From: Plotosus lineatus
Taxonomy: Eukaryota > Chordata > Actinopteri > Siluriformes > Plotosidae
Direction of reading: 5' to 3'
Length of the DNA stretch: 64,000 nt
Assembly: GCA_024760905.1 (NCBI GenBank)
Contig: CM045745.1
Location: 3,883,782 to 3,947,781 of the forward strand
The notes below the pieces were generated by a model. It saw only the letters and a program-made list of their open reading frames with translations, made no database searches and was not told the origin of the DNA. A program made the position numbers and the translations under genes. The first letter of the stretch is position 1, and the number at the start of each line of letters is the position of its first letter. Positions 21,131-30,407 of this stretch are shown one piece after another.

Positions 21131-21872
21131 ACATGAATACATACATAAATTAATTTATTGCTGTTTATTTTCTGGTTTAAAAAGGTGATGGTAGAGTCTT
21201 TTGGAATTTGAATGTAACCTTGAAACTTGGGACACAAGGCAAGAATACACCCTCAATACCCAGTAGATGAATCCCCTGTGAACGTATTGGAATGGCTGGG
21301 TGAACACTTCTATTTTTGCTGTTTCCTGAAAACCTTTTGAATGATAACAAAAAAAATGAATATAAGATTATCGATATATCAGCTTTAATTTCCTGATACT
21401 CGTGTATGTGTGAAGCAGCTTACAACACGGCCCATTTCATTTGAGCTATTTCACAGCTATTTTTCAGGTGATCATAAATATTGGATCATGTGGCTGATTG
21501 TTGGATAGATTGCTTAAATAATGACACTAAATTATTTCACCTATGAATACAGCATTTGTTGTTCAAAAGGATACGCCAGTAGGAATATCAGAGAACAAAG
21601 TGAAAAGGAAATTGCACTATAGACAATAGGGAGTAGAGTATCAGAAAATCACAGGCATTGCACAGTGGCGTAACCAATACAACAATTTCCAAAAAAAAAA
21701 AAAAATGCAGAAGTGCACCATACAGCCATACAACACACCAGCTGGCAAAAGGAAAACAACAGCAGACACACACAATATTTTTTCATGATGCTAAAAAAAG
21801 TTGAATTACTGTATTGAGTTGTGTTAGTCTGACAGAAATCATAAGAAACCAAATTACAAAGAGTACGAACGA
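21131..21872. other. Non-coding DNA
   Basis: No gene or known repeat is recognised; AT-rich with an A run at 21,692-21,705. Confidence 0.5.
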
Positions 21873-22215
21873 CTATGGCTGCAGGATAGCTCAATCGGAC
21901 TCCAGTTTTTTAACCTGTGAGCGTCTATGTATAGAGCTGCATTTTTTTTGGACTGATTCAAAGACAGTATCCTTGTTTCCTCCCACAGTCCAAAAACATG
22001 ACCAGTGCATTAATTGGCTGTTCCAAATCATCCCTAGGTGTGAGTGTGAGTTTGAATGGTTGTGTGAGTGCTGACCATGTAATGGCCTGGTGAGCTGTCC
22101 AGGGGGTACCCCGCCCTCGCCTGGAGTCAGCTGAGATGGGTGCCAGCCTCCCAGCGACCCTAATTAGGATTAAATGGTTTAGAAAATGAATGAATGAATG
22201 AATGAATGAATGATT
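21873..22215 (+). mobile_element. SINE family 2 copy with (GAAT)n tail
   Basis: A tRNA-like start is suggested by gcaggatagctcaatcgga (21,881-21,899; tagctcaatcgg fits the A box). The body from about 21,960 (tttcctcccacagtccaaaaacatg) matches the complement of 23,375-23,696, and the element ends with ctaattaggattaaatggtt and (GAAT)n at 22,185-22,213. Confidence 0.7.
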
Positions 22216-22461
22216 CAAGGACACAGTTTCTGCTGGGCAGGTGAAAGACTCAAATATTTTTAAACACACGGATGATTAGAAAACACAAAATGATGGTTTG
22301 TTTTAAAAAGTGGAGGAACAGATGAACAACACCGGTGCAGCAGATCCTTGCTCAGTGGAAGACCTTGAAACAGTCGAGCGTCACCATCAGGAAAATCAAA
22401 ACAGATGGACCTGATCCAGTGTCTTGTTCCAATCATGAATCATGGCAGAGTACATGGCTCT

Positions 22462-22824
22462 GTCTGTCTTCCTTACGGATTTTTCCCTTTTACTCGGGAG
22501 TCGCCACAGCGAATCATCTGATTCGCACGTTTTGATTTGGCAGAGGTTTTTACGTCGGATGCCCTTCCTGTCACAACCCTTTTTTAGCAAGGGACAGAAA
22601 GACGCTGACGGCTTTGCAGCTCCTCTTTACGAAGTCAGCAATGGTTCTTTTACATGCCTCTCACCATAGATGGTGAGAGACATGGCCCGCCTTTGATAAC
22701 CCAGTTAGCTGCACTGGGGGGGGGGGGGGGGGAGGGACAACCTTGTGGAGAGTGGGACTCGAACCCCCAAGCTTTGGATCAGCGATCCATCGTCCTATAC
22801 CACTAGACCACCACTGCCCCCTGA
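22462..22824 (-). mobile_element. SINE family 1 with an RTE-like 3' tail and target duplication
   Basis: Flanked by cagagtacatggctct (22,446-22,461) and cagagtacgtgactct (22,825-22,840), two mismatches. On minus it reads a tRNA-like head (gtggtggtctagtgg, then ggttcgagtcc near the complement of 22,758-22,768), a G/C homopolymer at 22,716-22,732, a body, then ggttgtgacaggaagggcat as in the RTE 5' UTR, and finally gattcgctgtggcgactccc as in the RTE 3' tail. It looks like a tRNA head joined to an internally deleted RTE. Confidence 0.8.
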
Positions 22825-22956
22825 CAGAGTACGTGACTCTACTGTATGTAAAGTTATGGACTGTCTGTACCCCTGTGAGTTCTCAAAGTTTTTATAGTGA
22901 CACCTTGTATTTTCTTAAATGTTACATTTTGAAAGAGAAGCTATTTACTCACTATT

Positions 22957-23105
22957 TTGTCCTTTCGGCTTTTCCCTTTTTTTTTTTTCAGGGGTCACCA
23001 CAGTGAATCATCTGATTCGCACATTTGATTTGGTTCATTTGGTTCTTTTACACGAACCTCTCACCATAGACAGTGACAGACATGGCCCGCCTTTGATAAC
23101 CCAGT
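22957..23105 (-). mobile_element. SINE family 1, 5'-truncated
   Basis: Contains the complement of ggttatcaaaggcgggccat and ends on minus with gtgacccctgaaaaa then agggaaaagccgaaaggaca, an even closer match to the RTE LINE tail at 18,569-18,600. The tRNA-like head is missing and the middle is deleted. Confidence 0.75.
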
Positions 23106-23360
23106 TTACAGTTGATTTATTGCGAGAAATATGAATAAAATCCCACATCATGACAACATCACGTTGCAGTTCCGTGATAAAGATGTCAGTGGACTGTTAG
23201 GATTTTGATTTCCTAATTATGTGTTAAGGTAAAGTTAAATAGCTGATACATGTATGGATTACCCGTAGTAAAGAGAGCAGAACGTGGAGCAGTCTTAGAT
23301 CATCTCTGTGCATCTCATGAGAAAAAAATTAATTGTACAGAGTTATTAACTGACCAGCTC
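23106..23360. other. Non-coding DNA
   Basis: No feature recognised. Confidence 0.5.
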
Positions 23361-23374
23361 AACATGGGGTCATT

Positions 23375-23696
23375 CATTCATTTTCTGAACCGCTTAATGC
23401 TAATTGGGGTCACAAGGAGGCTGGCGTCCATCTCTGCCAACTCTGGGCAAGGGAAAGGTACACCCTGGAAGGCTTACCAGGCTATCGCAGGGCCAACACT
23501 CACACAACCATTCACACCTAGGGACGATTTGGAACAACCAATTAACGTACTGTGCATGTTTTTGGACTGTGGGTGGAAACTGAAGTACCCAGAGCAAACC
23601 CACACCATCACAGGGAGAACATGCAAACTGGGAATCGGACCCAGGACTTTCTTGCTGTGAGGTGGATGTGCTTACCATTACACCACCATGCCACCT
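23375..23696 (-). mobile_element. SINE family 2, complete copy with target duplication
   Basis: Target duplications aacatggggtcatt (23,361-23,374) and aacatggagtcatt (23,697-23,710), one mismatch. Length 322 bp. On minus the head ggtggtgtaatggtaagcac (complement of about 23,668-23,687) and gggtccgattccc give tRNA-like A and B boxes. The tail is ctaattaggattaagcggtt-like with cattcattca on plus. Confidence 0.85.
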
Positions 23697-23995
23697 AACA
23701 TGGAGTCATTCCATGTCAAATCAATCAAATGTTTTCGGATGACTGTCTCGGATTTTTATGCTTTTCTTTTCCAGTAGTTCTGGTTAATTGCTAATAGTGT
23801 CACAGACATACATTTTTGAAATAGGGAACCCTCAACCGCAATTTTTCACCCACAAATGTAATTTGAGCTTTTTTACATTTTCAAAAGGCAATATCTTGGC
23901 AATAAATACTTGTAGGGACCGTTGGTATTTTTTGGTAGGACAATAGTTGGGAACACCAACGAGAAAAAAATAATTGAAAATAATGACTTTAATAA

Positions 23996-24343
23996 AGGGG
24001 TAGTGGTGGTCTAGTGGTCTAAGGCGCCAGATCGCTGATCCAAAGGTTGGGGGTTCGAGTCCCACTCTCCACAAGGCTGTCACTGCCCCCCCCCCCCCCC
24101 CCAGTGCAGCGAACTGGGTTATCAAAGGCCGGCCATGTCTCTCACTGTCTATGGTGTGAGGCATGTAAAAGAACCATTGCTGACTTTCGACAAGAGTAGG
24201 CTGCAAAGCCATCAGCGTGTTTCCGCCCTGCGATGGCCTGGCGAGCTGTCCAGGGTGTACTCTGCCCTCGCCCTGAGTTGGCTGGGATGGGCACCAGCCT
24301 CCCCGCGACCCTAATTAGGATGAAGCGGTTACAGAAAATGATG
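23996..24343 (+). mobile_element. Chimeric SINE: family 1 head, family 2 tail
   Basis: Perfect 13-bp target duplication atgactttaataa at 23,983-23,995 and 24,344-24,356. The head has A box tggtctagtgg (24,007-24,017) and an exact B box ggttcgagtcc (24,052-24,062), then a C17 run (24,086-24,102) and the family 1 body to about 24,217. From about 24,228 it continues with gatggcctggcgagctgtcc and the family 2 tail ctaattaggatgaagcggtt. One duplication encloses both parts, so the chimera moved as a unit. Confidence 0.88.
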
Positions 24344-24371
24344 ATGACTTTAATAATTTAAAATAATAATT

Positions 24372-24708
24372 TGTAAGGCAGTTGTGGCCTGGTGGTAAGG
24401 TGCTGGATCATTGATCCAAATGTCAGGGGTTCAAGCCCAAATGTCAAATGATTGTCACTGCTGTCCCTCAGTGCAGCGAACTGGGTTATCAAAGGTCGGC
24501 TCTCGCTGTCTATGGTGAGAGGCTGTTAAAGAACCATCCCTGACTTTCATAAAGAGAACCTGCATAGATGTCAGCATGGTTCTGCTCTGCAATGGCCTGA
24601 AGAGCTGTCCAGGGTGCACTCTGCCCCTCTCCCAGAGTGGGCTGATATTGGTGCCAGCCCCCTGCACCCCTAATTAGGATTAAGCAGTTCAGAAAATGAA
24701 TGAACGAA
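24372..24708 (+). mobile_element. Chimeric SINE, second copy
   Basis: Same arrangement as 23,996-24,343: tRNA-like head (ttgtggcctggtggtaaggtg; ggttcaagccc), family 1 body (cagcgaactgggttatcaaa, 24,474-24,493) and from about 24,590 the family 2 tail ending ctaattaggattaagcagtt then gaatgaacgaatg. More diverged, C-run collapsed. It shows that the chimera is a family and not a single accident. Confidence 0.78.
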
Positions 24709-24879
24709 TGATAAATGCAGGTCGTTTATATTTTCTTGCTACCATGCATCCCTGATGTTTTAGAAAATTCCTCTGCACTATTAACATGCTGAAAGGGATT
24801 GTTTTCCTATAACAGCACATCATATTTTTACTGCAACAATTGTCAATCTTTCGTAGTTTTATGTATTTATTTTTTGGAT

Positions 24880-25315
24880 TCCCCCCCATTTTCTCCCTAA
24901 TTTAGTCATATACCCATCAGGTATCGCCTTTCCTTTCAGAACGCCACCACCAACCAGGGAGGAGTGAGAGCATGCACACTCTGTGACATGCAATGCTAGA
25001 CACTCGCCTCTTTTGAACTGTGCTGCATGCGTATTTGGGGCCGGGCAAACACATTCGGAGGGAGCACGCTCTCTACCCCCTCATATCCATCCCTTCATAT
25101 GAATGAACTCACAGATGCCAATGACTGACGGGTGATCACTGTGAGTGACAGCAAAGTGAGTACGGCATATGCCATCGCTCCTTTCCGTGAGAGCTCGGCC
25201 AATTAGCGCCCATGGACTCCCAGCCCCGGACGGCTGTGGCGTTAATCCGGATTCAAACTTGTGATCTCTGGGTTAATAAGTCGTACACCTCGGCAATGCG
25301 CCACTCTCTCGTCTC
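24880..25315 (-). mobile_element. tRNA-derived SINE-like repeat (family 5)
   Basis: On minus the right end reads agtggcgcattgccgaggtg (A-box-like) and caagtttgaatccgg (B-box-like), followed by a GC-rich body with gccacagccgtccggggctg. The left end on plus is cccattttctccctaattta, a start seen in dispersed fish repeats. No target duplication was found. Confidence 0.55.
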
Positions 25316-25788
25316 ATCATTTGCAGTTTTAATTAATGAATTAAAGACATACTGCAAATTTTTTTGACCAAATTTTATGTCAATTTATTATTAGTCATAG
25401 AATATGGAGCATCTGTACGACAGCATGCTATACAAGCTGTCTATGAACTCTTGCTGCAGAAAGGACAGTGTGTTAGAATATTAGTTTCATTTAAAGTACA
25501 AGTCAGAGTTCCTGCCACAGTTGCAAAATATTTAATTCAAAACAAAAATGAAAAATGTAACCCACAGCTTCAGATGTGAGAATTCTACAGTGTGAAATAA
25601 AGATACATGCAGTCTGGAGCCTCACCGGATAGTAAGAAATGATGCTCTGAAATAGAGATATTTTCTATTTTCTATTTCTATTATATTTTCTAGTTTTGCT
25701 CTAAGTCATGAAATGGAGAACTGTGGTTTTAGTCCATTTCATATCCATAAAGTGTGCAGTCACTAAGGAGACATCCTTGTTTGGATGC
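25316..25788 (-). other. Presumed rnf182 3' UTR and downstream DNA
   Basis: Directly follows the rnf182 stop codon on the minus strand. A possible AATAAA signal in the gene's orientation (tttatt on plus) is at 25,383-25,388. No other gene is seen. Confidence 0.4.
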
Positions 25789-26517
25789 TTAGGGTGGCAT
25801 ACAGTGCAAAAACTCATGGCACGCACACTGGCATATGCCATACACCATGATCATGAGCAGGCTGACTGGCACTAGGCTGATCAGCATAAGTGCCAGAGTA
25901 GTTTTCTGCATGATGAGTAAGTAGACACCTGTTGGCAGAGAGCTGAAGTACAACAGTCCCAGGACCCACACCAGAACTCTGGCCAATGCCTGACAGAGCA
26001 GCGTGGTGCAGTTCCACACTGTGCAACGTCGGGTCACTGACGCCATGGAGTCCAAGCTCGGGGAACGATGATCTGCAGATATGGCACACTCCTGTGGTGA
26101 TTCCATAATGGTGATGACCACATAGTTTGAGCAAACAGATGAAGGTGTTGCTGATGCTGAGTGACCCACAAAAGAATTTAGAAGCCCAGGATTGAGCAAA
26201 ATTTCTCCCTGGTTCCTTTTAACATTCAAATATTGTTTCTGGATAGACAGCAAAGTCAGCAGGTTGTAGTCATCCGGTAGGCTGCCACTTGCTTCTCCAG
26301 GAAGAACGGTAGCATAGCGACAGAAGGGACAGATCACAGAGTTCGGAGGCGACTCACCCAGACTGAGGATTTTTGTCAGACATTTGGAGCACAAACGATG
26401 GCAGCACTCGAGCACTTTTGGTCTCCGACTGGACAGATTGTAAGCACAATAGCAGATCTTACACTCCAATTCCTCAGTGGTCAGACAATCCACAAGTTCC
26501 TCTGAGAGCTGTCCCAT
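25789..26517 (-). CDS. rnf182: RNF182 E3 ubiquitin-protein ligase, membrane-bound RING finger
   Basis: 242 residues, close to the 247 of human RNF182. A C3HC4 RING finger occupies residues 19-66 (C19, C22, C38, H40, C43, C46, C63, C66), within ECKICYCAYNLSSRRPKVLE and ICPFCRYAT. Two hydrophobic helices (about 180-201 and 206-228) lie near the C-terminus, followed by the conserved GICQCACHEFLHCM tail. The linker block VVITIMES and TVWNCTTLL also agree with RNF182. The protein acts in membranes as a ubiquitin ligase; in mammals it is reported mainly in brain. Start ATG is 26,515-26,517 and the coding sequence is one exon, as in other vertebrates. A possible 3' splice site for a 5'-UTR exon lies at 26,603 (T12 tract, then gagcacatag on minus). 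All zinc ligands are present, so it should be functional. Confidence 0.95.
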   Translation of the reverse strand: MGQLSEELVDCLTTEELECKICYCAYNLSSRRPKVLECCHRLCSKCLTKILSLGESPPNSVICPFCRYATVLPGEASGSLPDDYNLLTLLSIQKQYLNVKRNQGEILLNPGLLNSFVGHSASATPSSVCSNYVVITIMESPQECAISADHRSPSLDSMASVTRRCTVWNCTTLLCQALARVLVWVLGLLYFSSLPTGVYLLIMQKTTLALMLISLVPVSLLMIMVYGICQCACHEFLHCMPP

Positions 26518-27695
26518 TACGCCTTGCTAGTTTCAGCACTCGTGCATGGATTTATCATCATAGAAGAAGTAGTTTAGGAGCATCTCTTGGCTTTCCAGTC
26601 AGCTATGTGCTCAAAAAAAAAAAATGTCTAGAAACTGAGTGTCACGTGCAAAACGGGAGTTTTTTCATTCTGGCTTATGATGGAAGAAGGGTTGCCTGCT
26701 CTGTTCGGAAGGCTGGCGAGAGAGGCTGTAACATAAAGGATAACTGTCAACACAGCACTAGAGAACAAATGCAGCAACAACAAAGCAGCTCCTCTCAAAC
26801 CAGGTCTGGAATTCTCTAGCCAGGCCTTTTGTTCAGTTCAGTCCAATTAGGGTCTTCGCACCCCATTTTGGCACACCATTAATGGTGGTGTGATTTGCTT
26901 TGCTCCTTCCTTTCTTCCGTATTATTCCATATGCTCTCAAAAGCTTGAATGTATTTTCATTTAAAACATTTCATAAAGTCTCTCACATGTTTGCATAATA
27001 ATGGCATCGAGACAACTGAGAAATATTTTTGAGAGCTGAGCAGGATTGTGCACTGAAAACTGTCCTGGACGTTGAGCTAAGTCATTATTGTCCACCGGCT
27101 ACTTCTCTTCTGTCTGCTGACTCTGAAAGACACCTTTTATTTAGAGCCCATCATGTATTACATGCCAGCTATAAACATGCAAATATTCCAAAACCTCTCT
27201 GAAAACAACTTGATAATTTAGTAAGAATAACAGAAGTGAACAGTTGCTTTGATCACATCACTGACATTTGTAAGAAAAGAAATTTATGATGTGATTATAA
27301 AATGTGAACATTTTATGATCAGAACTTGGACTACACCTCCCAGCATGCAGCTCAGCGACCTCAGTCACCTGATTTTTGACAGGCATGACCCAGAGCACAC
27401 CGAATCACACTCGTCAGCGATGAGACATCAGTCTAAAAGTACACCGTTCACAAACACACCTTTATGGAGTAAAAACCTTCCAATTCTATTTCTGTGTTGG
27501 ATTACTGTGCATCACCTGCTTTTATCTTTTGGTATTGAATTCTCTGAAGACATGTCCCCATGCATGATCTACACCTGCCTCATGTTCCTTATGTTTGCTT
27601 TGCTTTTGACAAACTACTCGTCTGATCATTTGATCATTGCCTGATTATGATGTTTTTTCTGTTCGTCATCAGATAAGTGAAATGGCATTTATAGG
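26518..27695. other. Upstream region of rnf182, non-coding
   Basis: No gene recognised. The 131-residue plus-strand frame at 27,249-27,644 matches no family known to me and has no supporting context. A ZNF143/Staf-like motif is noted separately. The array of RLE retrotransposon units begins at 27,696. Confidence 0.5.
27330..27348 (+). promoter_or_regulatory. ZNF143/Staf-like binding motif
   Basis: actacacctcccagcatgc closely fits the known vertebrate Staf/ZNF143 site, ACTACAATTCCCAGCATGC: the ACTACA and the TCCCAGCATGC parts are exact and the two bases between differ. It lies about 0.8 kb upstream of the rnf182 ATG. Binding is inference. Confidence 0.45.
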
Positions 27696-30407
27696 TAGGT
27701 TTTAAACATCGATCCATGATGCTACGCTACTCAAAGCTTGATTAGCGTCTTTATAATCAGCAGCTTGTGGTTGTTGTTTCTTCGTGCCTAGTCTGCATCA
27801 TCAGCAGGTATCTCAGGGTCTTTAGCGTTTCGCCCCAAAACCTGTACGCTTCACCTGAGTGGGGCAGCAAAGACAAAAGACTGTCTTCACCTGCAGGCTG
27901 GCTTCTGATTGATTGTAGAGGTCTTCTAACATGCATCCACACACTACTCTCCTGGCTTGTAATTAACTGTGGTCCAATTCTCTCTCCTCTTGATCCACAG
28001 CCACCTTGAGCATGTCTCTGCTGAAGCAGCTATGGTCTTTATCGCTTTCTTTTTGTGGCGGTAGGGGTAAGACCTATCTTGTGCAGGAAGTCTCGTAGAT
28101 GTTGCAACAAAACCCCTGCATCCAACCTCTATTGGCATCAGGCTTGCTTTCCACCCTTTCATGCAAGCTTCATCTACCAAGTCCTGGTATTTTGCGGCTT
28201 TCAGTTCGTGTGAGATGTCAAGTCTATCCTCCCAGGGAACTGTAAGCTCGATTATGTGGATGGCTTTCGTTTCTCGAGATAATAGCAGCATATCTGGGCG
28301 CACCTGAGTAACTGCTATATCTTCTGGAAATTTCAAATTCCTCTGCACATCCACAAGAAGCTGCCAGTCGGAGGCTGGAGACAGGACTGAGCCTCTAGTT
28401 GCGGGCTTGCTCGGCTTGGTCTTCATCTCTCCTTCTTTCAGGAATTGGATGGGTTTTCCTGTATCCTGAATATTTTGATGGTTGACTTCCAGTCTGCGCT
28501 GGTCCACCACTATGGCAATCTCTCTTAAGACAGTGTCATGCCTCCATCGGTACCTCCCCTCTCCCAGAGCCTTAGGACATGCTGAGAGGATGTGATTCAG
28601 GGAGCAGTTGTTTCCTTTCCACAGAGAGCATGAGGCGTCCTCCTCTTTTCCCCAAATCCGCAAGTTCGAAGGTGTAGGAAGCAGGTCTGACACAGCACGT
28701 AGTCGGAAGCTAAGCTGACCTTGATCAGTGTTCCACAGTTCCTTCCATGTGAATGGGCGCTGGATGGCTGATTCCCATTTGGTCCAGCTGCCTTGGCTTC
28801 CTAACCCCACTGCTCTGACAAACCTGGTGTATTCCGCTTCTTTTCTAGTTTGTTGCACAACCATATCTCTTATTGTTTGGTCATCTGCTGTGCTCCATCG
28901 CTTACCCTCGTAGTTGCCAAGGCCTAATCTTCCTTTGCAAACTGTTCCCACCAGCTCTTGATGACGCCGGTCCTCCTCTGCCACTTGGACTGCTTTGCGA
29001 GGATTCCATTTTCTACCAGCCTTCACAGTTTCCCCTACTTGCTGCACTACTGTGTCCTTAGACAAACATAGGATAGAAATGGCCCTAACTTTTGCAGTCT
29101 GAAATTCTTCAATCACAGATGACAGAGGCAAACTTAGCTGAGCTGACCTGCTGTAAAGATTTACAGTGCTGTAGCTTGGTGGAACTCCCAGCCACTTACG
29201 CAGAAATCTGCTGCACAGTCGTTCCATTGACTCCACCGTAGAGAAGGCCATATCGTAGAGCAGGAATGGCCACTGCAGTCTAGGGATAATACCGTACTGG
29301 AAGCACCATGCTTTGAAGCGGCCTTGAAGATAACTTCCATCTATCGTTTGAAGCCACTTCTTGAGCGCTTTTTGGACATCTCTGCTGTTTTCTATGTCTC
29401 CCAATCAAAGCATTTCCCCAGGCATTTAATGCTCTCATCCTGGATTGTGGGAATCTTTTCATCTTGGATAATGAAAACATGATAACCAAGCTGGCCTTTG
29501 ATAATAGTGAGGCTCCTTGACTTGGGTGGCTTGATTTTCATTCGAGCCCAGTTCACCATCTTTTCAAGGGCTGAGAGAATCCAACGGGTTCCTGCTGGTG
29601 ACTCTGTCATGATAGTGACATCGTCCAGAAAGGCTCTGCAAGATGGGTGCCTGGTGCCATCGTCAGCCTTGGGACCTCTGCACTGGCTGATCCCTGCCTT
29701 GAGGAGCAAGTTCATGGCTGCCACGAATAGTATTACTGAAACCGTACACCCTGCCATAATTCCCTTCTCGAGTCTCTGCCAGCCTGTTGTGAAGTTGTTC
29801 ACTATAAATCGCATCTTGATGTTGGTAAGATGATTCATGACCAACTGCACGACCTCTGTTGGAACATGGTACTGCTGCAGTGCTTTCTCGATTAGTAGAT
29901 GGGGTGCGAGGGTAGGCCTTAGCAATGTCCAGCCACACTACTGATAAGTTACTCTTGTTTTTCTTGGCCTCCTTGATCAGCTGGCTTATCGCTGCTGTGT
30001 GCTCTAGACATCCTGAGTGGCCTGGGATGCCTCCCTTCTGCACGCTGGTGTCAATGTAGTGATTAATCAGGAGAAAGGTGGTGATTCTCTTTGCTACTAC
30101 AGACCAAAATATCTTTCCTTCTACGTCCAGAAGAGAGATTTCCCTGAACTGGTCCAGCCCTCTTGAATCTAGCTCCTTTGGTACAAAACAACCTTCTGCC
30201 AGGGTCCATGCTGATGGTAGCTGTTTCTTTTTCCAGGTACGAAGAAGCTTGCAGAGACGATTGAGAAGCTTTGGGCAATTCTTATAGATCTTGTATGTAA
30301 TTCCGGAGGGACCTGGAGCTGGCCCTAGCACTATAGCATGCCGTCTTTCCGAGCTGTCTTCCGAACTTTCTCAAAGGTCAATGGGACTCTCCCCACAGTC
30401 AAAAACA
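27696..30407 (-). mobile_element. Array unit U1 (long form, outermost)
   Basis: 2,712 bp and the left-most unit, whose 3' end borders unique DNA. It has the RT motif-1 segment. Its frames are 27,944-29,404 (thumb to endonuclease), 29,392-29,925 and 29,663-30,331 (RT); the RT frames are separated by a 2-bp loss near 29,905 (ggggtgcgagg against ggggtacgcgagg). A CGA-to-TGA change near 30,371 closes the frame that enters from the junction ATG in other units. The zinc knuckle has Trp at the second Cys position. Confidence 0.93.
27944..29404 (-). pseudogene. RLE retrotransposon polymerase C-terminus (thumb, zinc knuckle, endonuclease), U1
   Basis: 486 residues open to the natural stop. 1-130 is RT thumb-like (RFKAWCFQYGIIPRLQWPFL, then RKWLGVPPSYST); 130-250 a helical linker; 259-276 the knuckle C259-x2-W262-x8-H271-x4-C276, with Trp where Cys is expected; 369-405 the restriction-like endonuclease core, R369-P370-D371, E386 and the KxxKY stretch K402-K405-Y406. 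In an intact element this would continue from the RT in one frame, but here a 7-bp loss at about 29,404 separates it from the RT. It begins with an ATG (MGDIENSRD) only because of that break. This is one of the three longest endonuclease-domain frames in the array. Confidence 0.88.

Noticed and set aside
24001..24075. A functional tRNA gene
   Set aside because: Exact A and B boxes are present, but no full cloverleaf forms, and the same head occurs in other SINE copies with target duplications.
26373..26819. Plus-strand 148-aa frame
   Set aside because: It overlaps rnf182 in antisense; the RING zinc ligands are on the minus strand.
27249..27644. Plus-strand 131-aa frame as a gene
   Set aside because: It starts at an ATG-like position and has hydrophobic stretches, but no recognised family, no splice context and no conservation evidence available here.
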